In this document: positions 9,946-20,700 of the stretch, in pieces | Layout: every line of letters begins with the position of its first letter | How positions within the stretch are numbered: the first letter of the stretch is position 1 | From: Dunaliella salina | Lineage: Eukaryota > Chlorophyta > Chlorophyceae > Chlamydomonadales > Dunaliellaceae | DNA length: 30,693 nucleotides | Assembly: GCA_002284615.2 (NCBI GenBank) | Contig: MU069560.1 | Location: 409,054-439,746 of the forward strand | Direction: 5' to 3' | Notes under the pieces: generated by a model | The model's database searches: none | Seen by the model: the letters and a program-made list of their open reading frames with translations, nothing else | What the model was told of the DNA's origin: nothing | Position numbers and translations under genes: made by a program

Positions 9946-10188
9946 ATGGTGAATGCCTGGCTCGTTGCACTTTGGTGTGACAAACTCACGGCTGAGCAAC
10001 TCGGCAAAGGGCACGACCTCATACCAAGGCCGATTGCGCAAGGTATCGGGCTTGATGCGGGTGCAGCCAGCTGTGGCAAGCTTGTCACCCACATCACTGC
10101 CTACCGCCTCAAAGCATCGCAAAAACGCAAACTCTTGCTGCAGGGGAACATGGAGTTCCTCGCCATGTGGGCCTGCCCTGCTTGATGC
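9946..10188 (-). CDS. Internal exon of an unrecognised gene (81 residues)
   Basis: The minus strand shows an acceptor CGCTTACTTTTCAAG, then 81 codons open in one frame with G/C-rich third positions, then a GTGAGC donor. Both ends are in phase 0. The product includes AGPHGEELHVPLQQEFAF, then FEAVGSDVGDKLATAG and RNRPWYEVVPFAELLSREF. It reads like part of a conserved globular protein, but I do not recognise the family. No flanking exons were found, and it lies in the segment suspected of being misplaced. Confidence 0.5.
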
Positions 10189-10587
10189 CTTGAAAAGTAA
10201 GCGCAGCTGACTGTAGCACCTNGCATTTCTTTGTGGTCGGGAATGGCTCACAAAGTCCATACGTCTGCGGCNATAGAAGCTGGGGCTTGCTCTGACCACC
10301 TTTGGCACACGCATGACAAGTGGTGAGGAAATACTTTAAGATTTTGATGAATGGTGGACATGTGCTTCTTGTAGGGCATGTCATTGCATGAAAGCAGATG
10401 ATAGAGGAACCTTCCCATTCTACACGACGACTACAGATAGGAAATTTTCGAGGTGACCGCTACACTCTCTCTTGCTTAAAAAAACATTCCTTTGTGCCCA
10501 AAATTTTTTCTTGGTTCACGGGGCCCTCCTTAGCAAACATTTGACTTGTACATCAAACAAGGCCATGGATTTTCATGTAAAGTCACA

Positions 10588-10685
10588 AACACACACACAC
10601 ACACACGCGCATGATGCCCTCCCACACGCGCACACACACCCACACACCCATACCCACCCACACCCACACCCACCCACACACGCAC
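10588..10685. repeat. CA-rich low-complexity tract ending at N 10686
   Basis: Two runs of (CA)n and (CCCACA)n-like sequence with a short spacer, stopping exactly at the N. This is a typical place for an assembly to break. Confidence 0.9.
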
Positions 10686-10686
10686 N

Positions 10687-11102
10687 CTGAGCAATGCGCT
10701 GCTGCATGTACTGCTGACGCGCGGCATCACTGCCCAGATGGTCCCAAACCTGCATGATTGAGCAGCAAGACAAAACCAGAGATGAATCGCTCCAGGGGGG
10801 GGCAAGTATTTGCCAGATATGCTCTTTCTCAAGTTTCTTTCGCAAATCTGACCATGTCAACCATAATTTTTCCACAAAAGATTACATTTTCCCAGAGGTG
10901 GGCGACGAAACAAAAGTCCTGAACATGTGAATTTTATTATGCCAACCATGTTTAAATAATATAACTAGATGGCTCATGAAGTTCGGGGCCAAAACGGACC
11001 ACCCCAGTGAGTCCTGGCACACACCTGGTTCAAATTTTGGCACTGAGCCTGCACATAATGAGTCACCACACCCCAACCAGAGCTTCATTTACCTTCAAAA
11101 CA
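10687..11102. repeat. Exact 416-bp duplication, copy 2 (starts after N 10686)
   Basis: Partner of 5996-6411. It contains a truncated copy of the 35-residue terminal exon (10687-10749, minus strand) that breaks off in mid-exon at the N, which favours an assembly cause over a biological duplication. Confidence 0.9.
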
Positions 11103-11159
11103 CCGCAGGGGTACTTCTTTTATTAACAGAAATCAATTGGTGTGCTGAAAACACGATTT

Positions 11160-11492
11160 GGAGAAAGTTGATTTTTCACCTTTTTGGCACCCCCTGTGCT
11201 GCCATTTCTCTGAGGGAAATGGCTAAAATTCTGTATCTCACCAACCACTGGGTCTTTTCACTCCATTTTTTTGCAATGATATTTTTTTGGTACAAGGACT
11301 ACAAATCACCAAAAATCACCCAAATTCGTGCAGTGGGTGGTCAGATATGGAGTTTTGGTGGTGAAAATTAGGGTTCACGTTCTGGTAAATAGCTAAGTGG
11401 CCGTACTTTGCGATTTTCAAACTCAAAAGCTATGGGTAGCCCATTACCACTACCATTTGGTGCTAAGCACAAAAACTGCAAAGTACGGCCAC
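11160..11492. repeat. Repeat unit 1: direct repeat plus foldback
   Basis: About 235 bp (TTTTTGGCACCCC ... CCAACCACTGGGTCTTTT ... AAATCACCAAAAATCA) is shared with unit 2 at roughly 70% identity. It is followed by an inverted repeat with perfect 15-bp arms, GTGGCCGTACTTTGC at 11397-11411 and its complement at 11478-11492, with a 66-nt loop. Confidence 0.75.
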
Positions 11493-11714
11493 CGTACTAA
11501 AGGAACATTTCAAAATGACCCCTGTTTGGGGCCCTCGTCGCCCACCTCTGACATTTTCCAAAAAAAAATGATGAAAAACGGAGGACCCCAAATCACTCCC
11601 CTGGCCTCAAATCACCACAAAACGGCCTTCACCTCCAGTCTAGAGTCGTTTCCCCCCCTCAAAATTTGTATTGATGACCCTCATGCACAGAGCTAATATC
11701 TTGCATATAAAAAA

Positions 11715-12045
11715 ATTGGAAAAGAAGAGGACAAAACTTGACCTTTTTGGCACCCCTTGTACTGAATCTCTCCAAGGGAAATGGCTGAACTTTTCCAACT
11801 GACCAACCACTGGGTCTTTTATTTCAATTTTTTCGCAATGACATTCATTTGTTACAAGATTTCCAAATCACTAAAAATCATCCAATTTAGTGGAGAAGGT
11901 GGTCCGCAATGGAGATTAAGATGTGAAAAGAGTTCACGCTGCGGCTAATTAGGTACGTGCGCCGGAACTGGCACCTCCTAAACCCAAGTGTTAGAGAAAG
12001 GACCATAGAAACCTAAGCTTGAAAGGTGTCAGTTACGGCGCACAT
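11715..12045. repeat. Repeat unit 2: direct repeat plus a different foldback
   Basis: This second copy, offset by about 560 bp, has the same order of parts. Its foldback arms are 22 bp, at 11955-11976 and 12024-12045, pairing at 19 of 22 positions. The arm sequence differs from unit 1 yet is still self-complementary. Confidence 0.75.
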
Positions 12046-12049
12046 ATGC

Positions 12050-13975
12050 AGGGAGCATGCGAAGAACACCTATTATATGACCTCAGTTGGCCCCGTCTGG
12101 AATTGCTCACATTTCATTTGCTGGATTGGGAAAAGGAAAGGAAAAGGAAACCTGTTCCTTAATTAATGTAGTGAGAGTTTCTCTGTCTACGCATTTTTCT
12201 TTTTCTTTTTCTATTCTTGCTGGATTGGGCGACCCATGCCTGCAACATACCTGCCTTGCATGCACTTAAAATACTCGCCACATCCCTATATGATATCCTG
12301 CCTCTGCCAAATCTTTATATACCACCTGAAAACAGCTTCCCATGTTGACTTTATCCCATGCGGTCAACCTTGCTGAGCACTAACCTTCATGTGTATGCGC
12401 TCAACCAGCCAACTTTGCCACCTGTACATCCTAGACCGCCTACCACTCCGAGGATGCAGGTAGACCCCAAGGGGTATGCCCTGAGAACCCAGGTGGCTAC
12501 CTGCTGTGAGCTGGGGGTGGGCAAGCTGTTTGCAAGCGGCTCCAAAAATCAGCCCAGACAAGTACTGACAGTAGGGAAAAGGCATCATTTTATTCATGAG
12601 CTCTTGATGCTAAAAAGGGCGTTGGGGCTATAGTTCACGTTCTGATCTTCAGTTTGGTAGAAATTAGCTGCAGCATCAAGGGACAGCCCTGAAGCATTGG
12701 CTACAAGCTACCCTTGTAGAAGAATTAGAAGAGTGCAATTTGACGACCACAAAGATCACAAAAAAGGTTGAGGGGCCAATGCTGCCCTGGCTCGCCACTT
12801 CACCTTTAGGATTGCATTGAGACATTCAAATTCATTGGACCACTGTAAGTTCCCTTGGCCACCCTGCCCTACCCTTCTCAATTTCATTTGCAACTTCAAC
12901 TCCTGCTCATTTCCAGAACAAATGGAGCACAACGCTACCATGCAGGTTTCCTTCATGAGAATGCGCATTACAACAGTCATTTTCACAAAGTTCAAATACC
13001 CACTGCCCACTCTACAGAAACATCAGTGACCTAAATAATTTGTGCATTCAAGCACGTAACGTGAGGGAAACAAACACCTCATCAGTAGAGAGTAATCTCA
13101 GCATGGCGAGGGTCCTTGACCAAGTACTTGTGGGTAGCTCTGGAACTGGCATGGAATTCAGATTACAATGACGGGGACCTTATGAAAGAGGGTGGCCTTG
13201 GTGTTCACCAAAATGTTGACTGGACAACGTACAGAGGGGTTAGGCCCTGGAGAGATCTGCCCCCCAAAAGGTGGCCACTAGTCTGTAAGAAACATTGTGA
13301 AGGATTATGGATTCCTTGGATGCGTCCACAAGCAAAGCTTTTGGAGAATCACATCCATGGATTTTGTAAAGCCCAGCAGCTCCTCCCTGGTGCCCAGCAT
13401 TGTTGCCTGTGTCGTCAAATAATGCTGACAACCCTAGGCATCGACCCTCTCATGCGACAGGCATGGGAACGGTCAATCTGTGTCCCCCAGCTTTTGTGTG
13501 CCCTTTTGTGGATTCCAAATTCAAAAAGCAACGAGGGCCCTTTGCCCCCGGTCAACGGTAATTGTGTAAGTACCAAAACATGTAGGTTCCCCGTACAAAG
13601 CAATGCGGATACTGCAATGAGCCACACCTGGGTGTCCCTAACATGCCAGCCTAGCAATTTCCCTCAAGCAAGCTTCTATTTACCTCAGGAGGTTTGAACA
13701 AGCCAGACGACACGTCCCCATGTGAGGCACTGATTGTAACGCCTGACTCTTGAATAGAACCAAGGAATGGAAGCCACGAGGCATGCGACCTTTGCCTTTC
13801 AGCGGAAAAAAATGTTTGCTGGGCAGGTCTTCAGAGCCAAGAATTGTTGAACAGCTTGACATCTTGAGTAAGCGCAAGCACATGAACAAAAGGGCAGCAC
13901 CTGAAGCTGAGAAACCACGCATGCGGTCCTCTGCCTTGGAGCCGCCTATGGAATGAAAGAGGGGATTTGCCTTAG
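12050..13975. other. About 1.9 kb without a gene I can support
   Basis: A plus-strand open frame of 193 codons (13116-13697) is the longest here, but its composition is unlike a protein and no family motif is visible. Another plus frame at 13750-13956 ends in a basic stretch. Neither has convincing splice context. The 3' UTR of the RAP gene may reach into the right end. Confidence 0.4.
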
Positions 13976-13979
13976 CCTA

Positions 13980-14090
13980 AAAGAAAAGAAAAGGAAAAAG
14001 TCTACACAGGCCGGAGGATGCGTGCATTAAAAAACGGTTCCCTTCCTAGCAAGCTAGCAGGAGCCTCACCAAAAGGGGCCTTAACCCATT
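13980..14090. repeat. Dispersed repeat, copy 2
   Basis: Partner of 2560-2680, sharing the A/G-rich run and the GCTAGCAG-GCCTCACC core. It lies just downstream of the RAP gene stop. Confidence 0.55.
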
Positions 14091-14141
14091 CCATGCACGG
14101 GACCCTGCTCACAGCAGGACACCAATCACTGCTCCCCTGCC

Positions 14142-14450
14142 CTACGTGTGGGAACGCACCGTGAAAGGTATGCTCACAACTGCCCAGCCCAAGGCTCTCA
14201 GGTGGCGCCGCTTCATCGCTGTGGGCCCGCTCACGACGGGAGGACCAGATGCACTTGGGGATGGTGTGGAGGTAGCGGCAGTCCTCGGTGAACCGGGGGT
14301 GCGCGAAAAGTGGGAGGGGCCGTCTGCTTCAATGGCAAGCTTGAGGTGGGGAAGGCTGATATCCACGGAGTAGCCTGCGCATGTGCACATGATGAACCCA
14401 TCACAAAGGAAGCTGGCACCCAATCGGTGCAAAGATAAGGGAAAATGAAG
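14142..14450 (-). CDS. RAP gene exon 13: RAP domain and stop
   Basis: The acceptor TGACTGACTGCCAG has a good pyrimidine tract and joins in phase 0. The RAP domain follows: GYSVDISLPHLKLAIEADG, PSHFSR, a short Ser/Pro insert, then AMKRRHLRALGWAVVSIPF and a stop at 14142-14144. RAP domains usually run some residues past this point, so the C-terminus is either short or continues through a possible GTGCGT donor at 14159. An alternative acceptor at 14375 (GCGCAG) would require a phase-1 donor that I cannot find. Confidence 0.75.
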   Translation of the reverse strand, partial: LHFPLSLHRLGASFLCDGFIMCTCAGYSVDISLPHLKLAIEADGPSHFSRTPGSPRTAATSTPSPSASGPPVVSGPTAMKRRHLRALGWAVVSIPFTVRSHT

Positions 14451-17400
14451 CTGGCAGTCAGTCAGTGCAAAGATGAGTCAAAAAGAAGACCACAGGTCTG
14501 CAGGCAGCGTTTCACCGCAGCTCCTCGAGCAAGCACCTTGCAGTGGCTGAGGGACCTGGTAAAGACCAAACACATCTCGGCACACATTCTTGAGGTCTGT
14601 GCCTCAAGACCACTCAAGGTGTTGAGCACCATTGAGCCCAAATCAGTGTGTACATAATGTAGCAGGCCATGCTGTGTGGGCCCACAACAATCTTCTGGAG
14701 TCCAAGCAACCTCCTCTAAAGGGGGAGTGCGGCAACAGCAAAACTTGAGCAGTGCTGAAGCGCGAGCTTGCACAGAGCCTAGTGACCTCTCCACGGCTTC
14801 CATTTTTCCTGCGTCCTGCTCACCACTGCTGCTGTCCTCCAGCACGTGCATCATGCGCATGCTTGTCAGGCAGTTGGCCATGCCACGCTGGTAGCTGCTG
14901 TGCCCCCCTGCACCACGCAGCGCGCGTGAGCAGCGCAGGAAAGCCTCATGCGCAGACCAAAGCGCATGCTCAGCACCAGACACGAGGAACTCGGCAGCAG
15001 GGTTGTTTGCACCCTGCTGCGTAATTGAGTCTTGGGGCTTGCTTCCGGGGGAGGAGGAGGGAGCTGAAGCTTGGCTTTTCCCCAGGCTAGGCTGGTTCCT
15101 AGTATAGGGCTTGCTGGTAAAGATGCTCGTGGCGGCAGCAATTGTGGCGGCAGTGGAGTGCTGGCCTGTCTGGGGCTGGTGCTGGGGCGGGTGGTGCTGC
15201 TCCTGGGAAGCAGGAGCCCACTTGGAGTCCAATCGCACAGCCATTGCTGCCTGCATAGAGGACTTAAGGGCATGCTCGAGTTAGAGGTGTGGGCTTTCGA
15301 CAGCATGGTCCCAGATATGGTTTGGTAAAGAGGGGCAGCGACCAATCTGACCAAAATGGCATGCCCCTGAAAATGGAAAGCAAGTGAGCACCTCTGTTCC
15401 TAAAATCAAACACACCCTTCATCCATGTACTGCTATGGGCCTCTTGACCTGTGCAGTCATTTGCTTCCATTCCTCATGGCACTTGATTGGGATTGAACAC
15501 CTTGGGACCCTTCAAGACGGCCTCATAACGGGAAGCAGCAAGAATGCGCACAGTTCACCAGACAACCTCTATGCCCACAGCAATTTTGCAGCCCAGAGCA
15601 CACCAGCTTGCATACGACACTGCACAGGGTACTGATGATCTCTGTGCAATCCCCTACCACCCTTGATCCACATGTGCCATATCGTTGACCAGCTCATTCT
15701 ACAATGATCCCCTTCATCTGAACGCTCTGAGGCTGATCTCTCTCTACGTCTCCCTCTGCCACTGCTGATCCACTCTCGCCACATCTGCCACCCCTGATCC
15801 ACACATGTCTTTGAGGAACACCCCTCAGGGACACGGCATGTGTGGATCAAGGGTAGCAGATGTGGCAAGAGTAGATCAGGAATGGCGGGGGAAAATCCTC
15901 ATCCCTCCAATCTGTCCTCTCTGACGCTCATCTCCCCCCCACCCCTGATCCACTTACTTGCCATATCTGCGAGAGCACCGCATCGCTGCAGCCCGCCACA
16001 GCATCAGGTGAGGCAGGCATGCGCTGCTGCTGCTGCTGCTGCCCTGCCTGCCCCTGCTGTGGCCCTCCCACCCCTGCCAGCCGCTGCAACAGGTGGGCCC
16101 ACGCAGACTGGAAGGCGCGGCTGTCCACACCCCCGGGCATCACCGCAAGCGCCCAGCAGCAGCCCGCCAGCTGCGAGGTGGTGAAGCTGGAGAGGCCCCC
16201 AGGGGCGGGCGGGCTTGTTGCTACCTTGCTGCCCCTCGGTGCATGGGACGCCCCTCGGAGAGGCCAGGCATCTGAGCCGTTGACACCTTTGCTGCTGCCT
16301 GGAGGTTGAGAGCGCGCAGAGTCGCTGCTACTCAGATAAGTGCCACCTTGACTGCTGTTATTGCTGCTGCAAGCACTCTCATCATCAGCGGCGCCATTCT
16401 GAGGCGCTGACCCTGACTGCTGAAGCGCACCACCCCCTACCACACCCTCTAGCAATGGCTGCTTGGGAATGGGGTGATCCCTCATAGGGTCCCAGTCAAC
16501 CAAGTCCCATTCATTCCCGCTGCTTGTGCGGGAGCTGCTGCTTTTGCTGCTTCTGCCAGCCCCAATGCCACCCCCTGCTCTCGCCGCGCCAGATGATGTG
16601 CTGCTGCTGGTGCTGCGCTGAGGCACATGCCATCGCCACTCTGGGTGGATGGAGGACAGCAGCTTCTGGGGTGGGGGGCCTCCCAGGGTGGCAAAGGCCC
16701 ATAGAACACGCACAGCATCGCTGGGCACCAGGCTGGAGATGCCACCCGACTGCAGGCATGCGTCGTCATGCATGCGTCACATCATCATGCACACGTAATG
16801 ATTTAGGCGTCGCAAGGCACCCGAGGCTGGGGATGCCACCCGACTGCAGGCATGCGCCATCATGCATGCGCCGCTTTGTCATGCAGACGTTGTTCAAAAC
16901 CAGAGGCTTAGGAAACCCCTGAACTGCAGACATGCGTCACCATGCATGCGTCAAGCCATTATGCATGCGTCACATCATGCAGGCGTAATGATGCAGGCGT
17001 CGCAAGGTACCAGAGGCTGGGCATGCCGCCCGGCCACAGGCACACACAGTCATGCATGCCTTATGTCACCATGCAGCCATCACGTCATCATGCAGATGTT
17101 GCTTAGCAACAGAGGCTGGGGATGCACCACAAATGCAGGCATGCGTCATCATGCATAGCTTACATCATCATGCAGGCGTTGCTGGGCCAGAGGCTGGGGA
17201 TGCCACCCGACCACAGGCATGCATCATCAAGCAGTCATCATCATGCAGACGTCATGATGTAGCCATCGTCATGCAGGCAGCATTTGCTGGGCATTTGAGG
17301 CTGGAATTGACAACTCGTCCTGCAGGCGTCGCTTGTCATCAGAGGATGAAGTTGCCATCCAAATGCGGGCATGCGGCATCATGCAGGCATCACATCATCG

Positions 17401-17645
17401 TGCACACATCGTCATGCAGGCGTTGATCGCCACCAGTCTGGGAATGCCACAAAACTGTAGGCTGAGGGAAATGACACCCACAAAGTGGGAGCAAAAAGGG
17501 ACAGCATACGCACACAGCTTGCAGCTTTTGTGCTTTGAAAAAATTTTTGTGCAAAGGACGAGATGGCTGCAAGAATTCATGCACTCCATGAGCAGAATGC
17601 AGTTGAACATGTGTGCGTGCGCACATGCTTGTGTGTGTGTGTGTG

Positions 17646-17711
<66 letters not shown>

Positions 17712-20700
17712 NNNNNNNNNNNNNNNNNNNNNNNNNNNNNNNNNNNNNNNNNNNNNNNNNNNNNNNNNNNNNNNNNNNNNNNNNNNNNNNNNNNNNNNNN
17801 NNNNNNNNNNNNNNNNNNNNNNNNNNNNNNNNNNNNNNNNNNNNNNNNNNNNNNNNNNNNNNNNNNNNNNNNNNNNNNNNNNNNNNNNNNNNNNNNNNNN
17901 NNNNNNNNNNNNNNNNNNNNNNNNNNNNNNNNNNNNNNNNNNNNNNNNNNNNNNNNNNNNNNNNNNNNNNNNNNNNNNNNNNNNNNNNNNNNNNNNNNNN
18001 NNNNNNNNNNNNNNNNNNNNNNNNNNNNNNNNNNNNNNNNNNNNNNNNNNNNNNNNNNNNNNNNNNNNNNNNNNNNNNNNNNNNNNNNNNNNNNNNNNNN
18101 NNNNNNNNNNNNNNNNNNNNNNNNNNNNNNNNNNNNNNNNNNNNNNNNNNNNNNNNNNNNNNNNNNNNNNNNNNNNNNNNNNNNNNNNNNNNNNNNNNNN
18201 NNNNNNNNNNNNNNNNNNNNNNNNNNNNNNNNNNNNNNNNNNNNNNNNNNNNNNNNNNNNNNNNNNNNNNNNNNNNNNNNNNNNNNNNNNNNNNNNNNNN
18301 NNNNNNNNNNNNNNNNNNNNNNNNNNNNNNNNNNNNNNNNNNNNNNNNNNNNNNNNNNNNNNNNNNNNNNNNNNNNNNNNNNNNNNNNNNNNNNNNNNNN
18401 NNNNNNTGTGTGTGTGTGTGTGTGTGTGTATGTGTGCGCATGCACACACATGCGCACGCTGTCAGCCAGATATGAGGCGAACCACATCCCTGTCATGCCT
18501 ACACCATGCCTACACCATACCTGCACAAGGCCCTCTTCCAGGTCGGCAAGCCTGCGGCTCCAGTGCCTTGACGCAGCCAGTGCCCATGCAACATTTGCAC
18601 CCTCGCCCTCATAAAAACGCCAGCTGCTGCCCCCCGCCTTGGCAATCTGGAGCAAGGCCTCCACCTCAGTGCTGTACAGCGTGGGGCCGCCCTGCATGTG
18701 TGCATTGGTAGTACAATGTGAGTGTTGAGCACTGTGGGGCCGCCCTGCACACGTTGATACTGATAGCATGATGTCAGTGCTGAGCACTGTAAGGCTGCCC
18801 TCCACATGTGCATTGGTAGTACACTGTCAGGGCCAAGAACCATGGGGCCGCCCTGCACACGTGCATTGACAGCATGATGTCAGTGCTGAGCACTGTAAGG
18901 CTGCCCTCCACATGTGCATTGGTAGTGCAATGTCAGGTCCAAGAACCATGGGGCCGCCCTACAAATGTGCATTGGCAGCATTATGTCAGCGCTGTGCAAT
19001 GTGGGGCCGCCCTGCACACGTGTATTGACAGCATGATGTCAGTGCTGAGCACTGTAAGGCTGCCCTCCACATGTGCATTGGTAGTACACTGTCAGGGCCA
19101 AGAACCATGGGGCCGCCCTACAAATGTGCATTGGCAGCATTATGTCAGTGCTGTGCACTGTAAGGCCGCCCTCCACATAAGCTTTGGCCGTACAATGCCA
19201 GTGCTGAGCACCGTGATGTCACCCTGCACATGGGCATTGGTGCCAATGGAGTACCACATCAGCACTGCGCAACATGGGACCGCCTTGCGCTTATGCAGTG
19301 GAAATTAGTGTCAGTGCTTTGCATCGGGCTTTTCACCTCTTGCAGGAGCTCTGTGTGCGGACCTGCGCCGCAACACGTCGACACACGCACAGGCATCCCT
19401 CCAGAAGGAATGCTGAAGACTTCATTGGTCATTATGCAGGACTTGCCCAGCAAAGAATTTCAACCAATGCATGCTCGCCTGCAAGCCATCCATCTATAGC
19501 TATCAAAAATCATATGAACAAAGCTGCAGTCCTGAGGCTGGGTTTTCATTGATGAGCCAGACTTTGAACACCTCGCAAGTTGCAGCTCTAGATGGCACAC
19601 GATGGCCATGCTCTTCTAGAATGAAGACTCGAGTCTATTTCTATGGGCAAAACAAAAGCAGAGATGCCATTCCAGCACTCCTATAAGAACGACAGTCCCA
19701 GAATCCCCCATTTGAATGCAAAAACATTCCTGTAATTAATGCATTGCATTGCTGCTTTCTCCCCTCCCTTTCTTGTCGGTGTTCAAGGACAAGTGCAAGA
19801 GCAGAGTTCGATGCACTTGCAACAACAAAGTATATGGGCGCTCTCCCTGCCTAAAAAGGCATACTGGACGCTGCAAACAGGTCCAATGGTGATGCTTGAA
19901 GCGAAGGACATCTCTGAACCTGTGGAATTCAAAATCTTTAGCCTAAAGTTTAGGTTGATAGGAAAAAGGGAGCAAGCAGTCTTCCTGTCACTGTGGATGC
20001 TGCTTCTTCTTTTTTTCCCATGAACCCCCATATGCTTGAGCAATACGTGGAACGCAAACCCCAGACAAATGATGCTTTTCGAGCAAAGACCCATCAAGTA
20101 ATGGCATGCATGCCCTCTGATGCAGAGCCCTCAAGAGGTTCACCCACACCAGAATCAGCTGACGTTTGACCTATGTCTCATTATCTATCGGGACTTCATG
20201 CTCAGGACATGCCTGCTTCCCACGCAGCACAAGGAATCTCGGAATGCGCCAGGTCTGGCGTCATCTCGGCACGTTTTGTAAGACTTGATACAGTGTAGGA
20301 GGGGAATCCAGCCACGCAGACCAGCTAGCGTTGATAGATCAGCTTGCCAGGGCACACCTAGAAAGCCCATACAAGCCACTGCCGTTGCGAACAGCAAGAG
20401 CAGCAGCTGATCGAAAGAATTCAAGTGTGATACAGACACTTTAAGGCAGCAGCAGCAGCAGCGGCAGCCATGGATAGGAAGTCATCACACGAATGGACGG
20501 GCAGGCAGGCTCAATCGGTAAACCATCTGAAGCAAAGGCATGTATCACTTACCTCGTCACCAGGTACAAATAAAGATGGACAAACACTGTTGTAGGGCTC
20601 GTCTCCTCCATGCCCCCTGAGCAATAAACTAGGGCTCCAAATAGGGCTGTCCCTTTTCAAGGGCCCGCTTGGGACAACGCAGCAAAGGCAGGGCCACCGA

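Noticed and set aside
13116..13697. 193-codon plus-strand open frame
   Set aside because: No motif, no coding-like composition, no splice context, and no agreement with neighbouring frames.
17333..18805. Long open frames on both strands through the N gap
   Set aside because: They exist only because N is read as X and because (TG)n has no stop codons.
18667..19311. CRISPR-like array
   Set aside because: The units are contiguous and diverging with no unique spacers; this is a eukaryotic intronic minisatellite.
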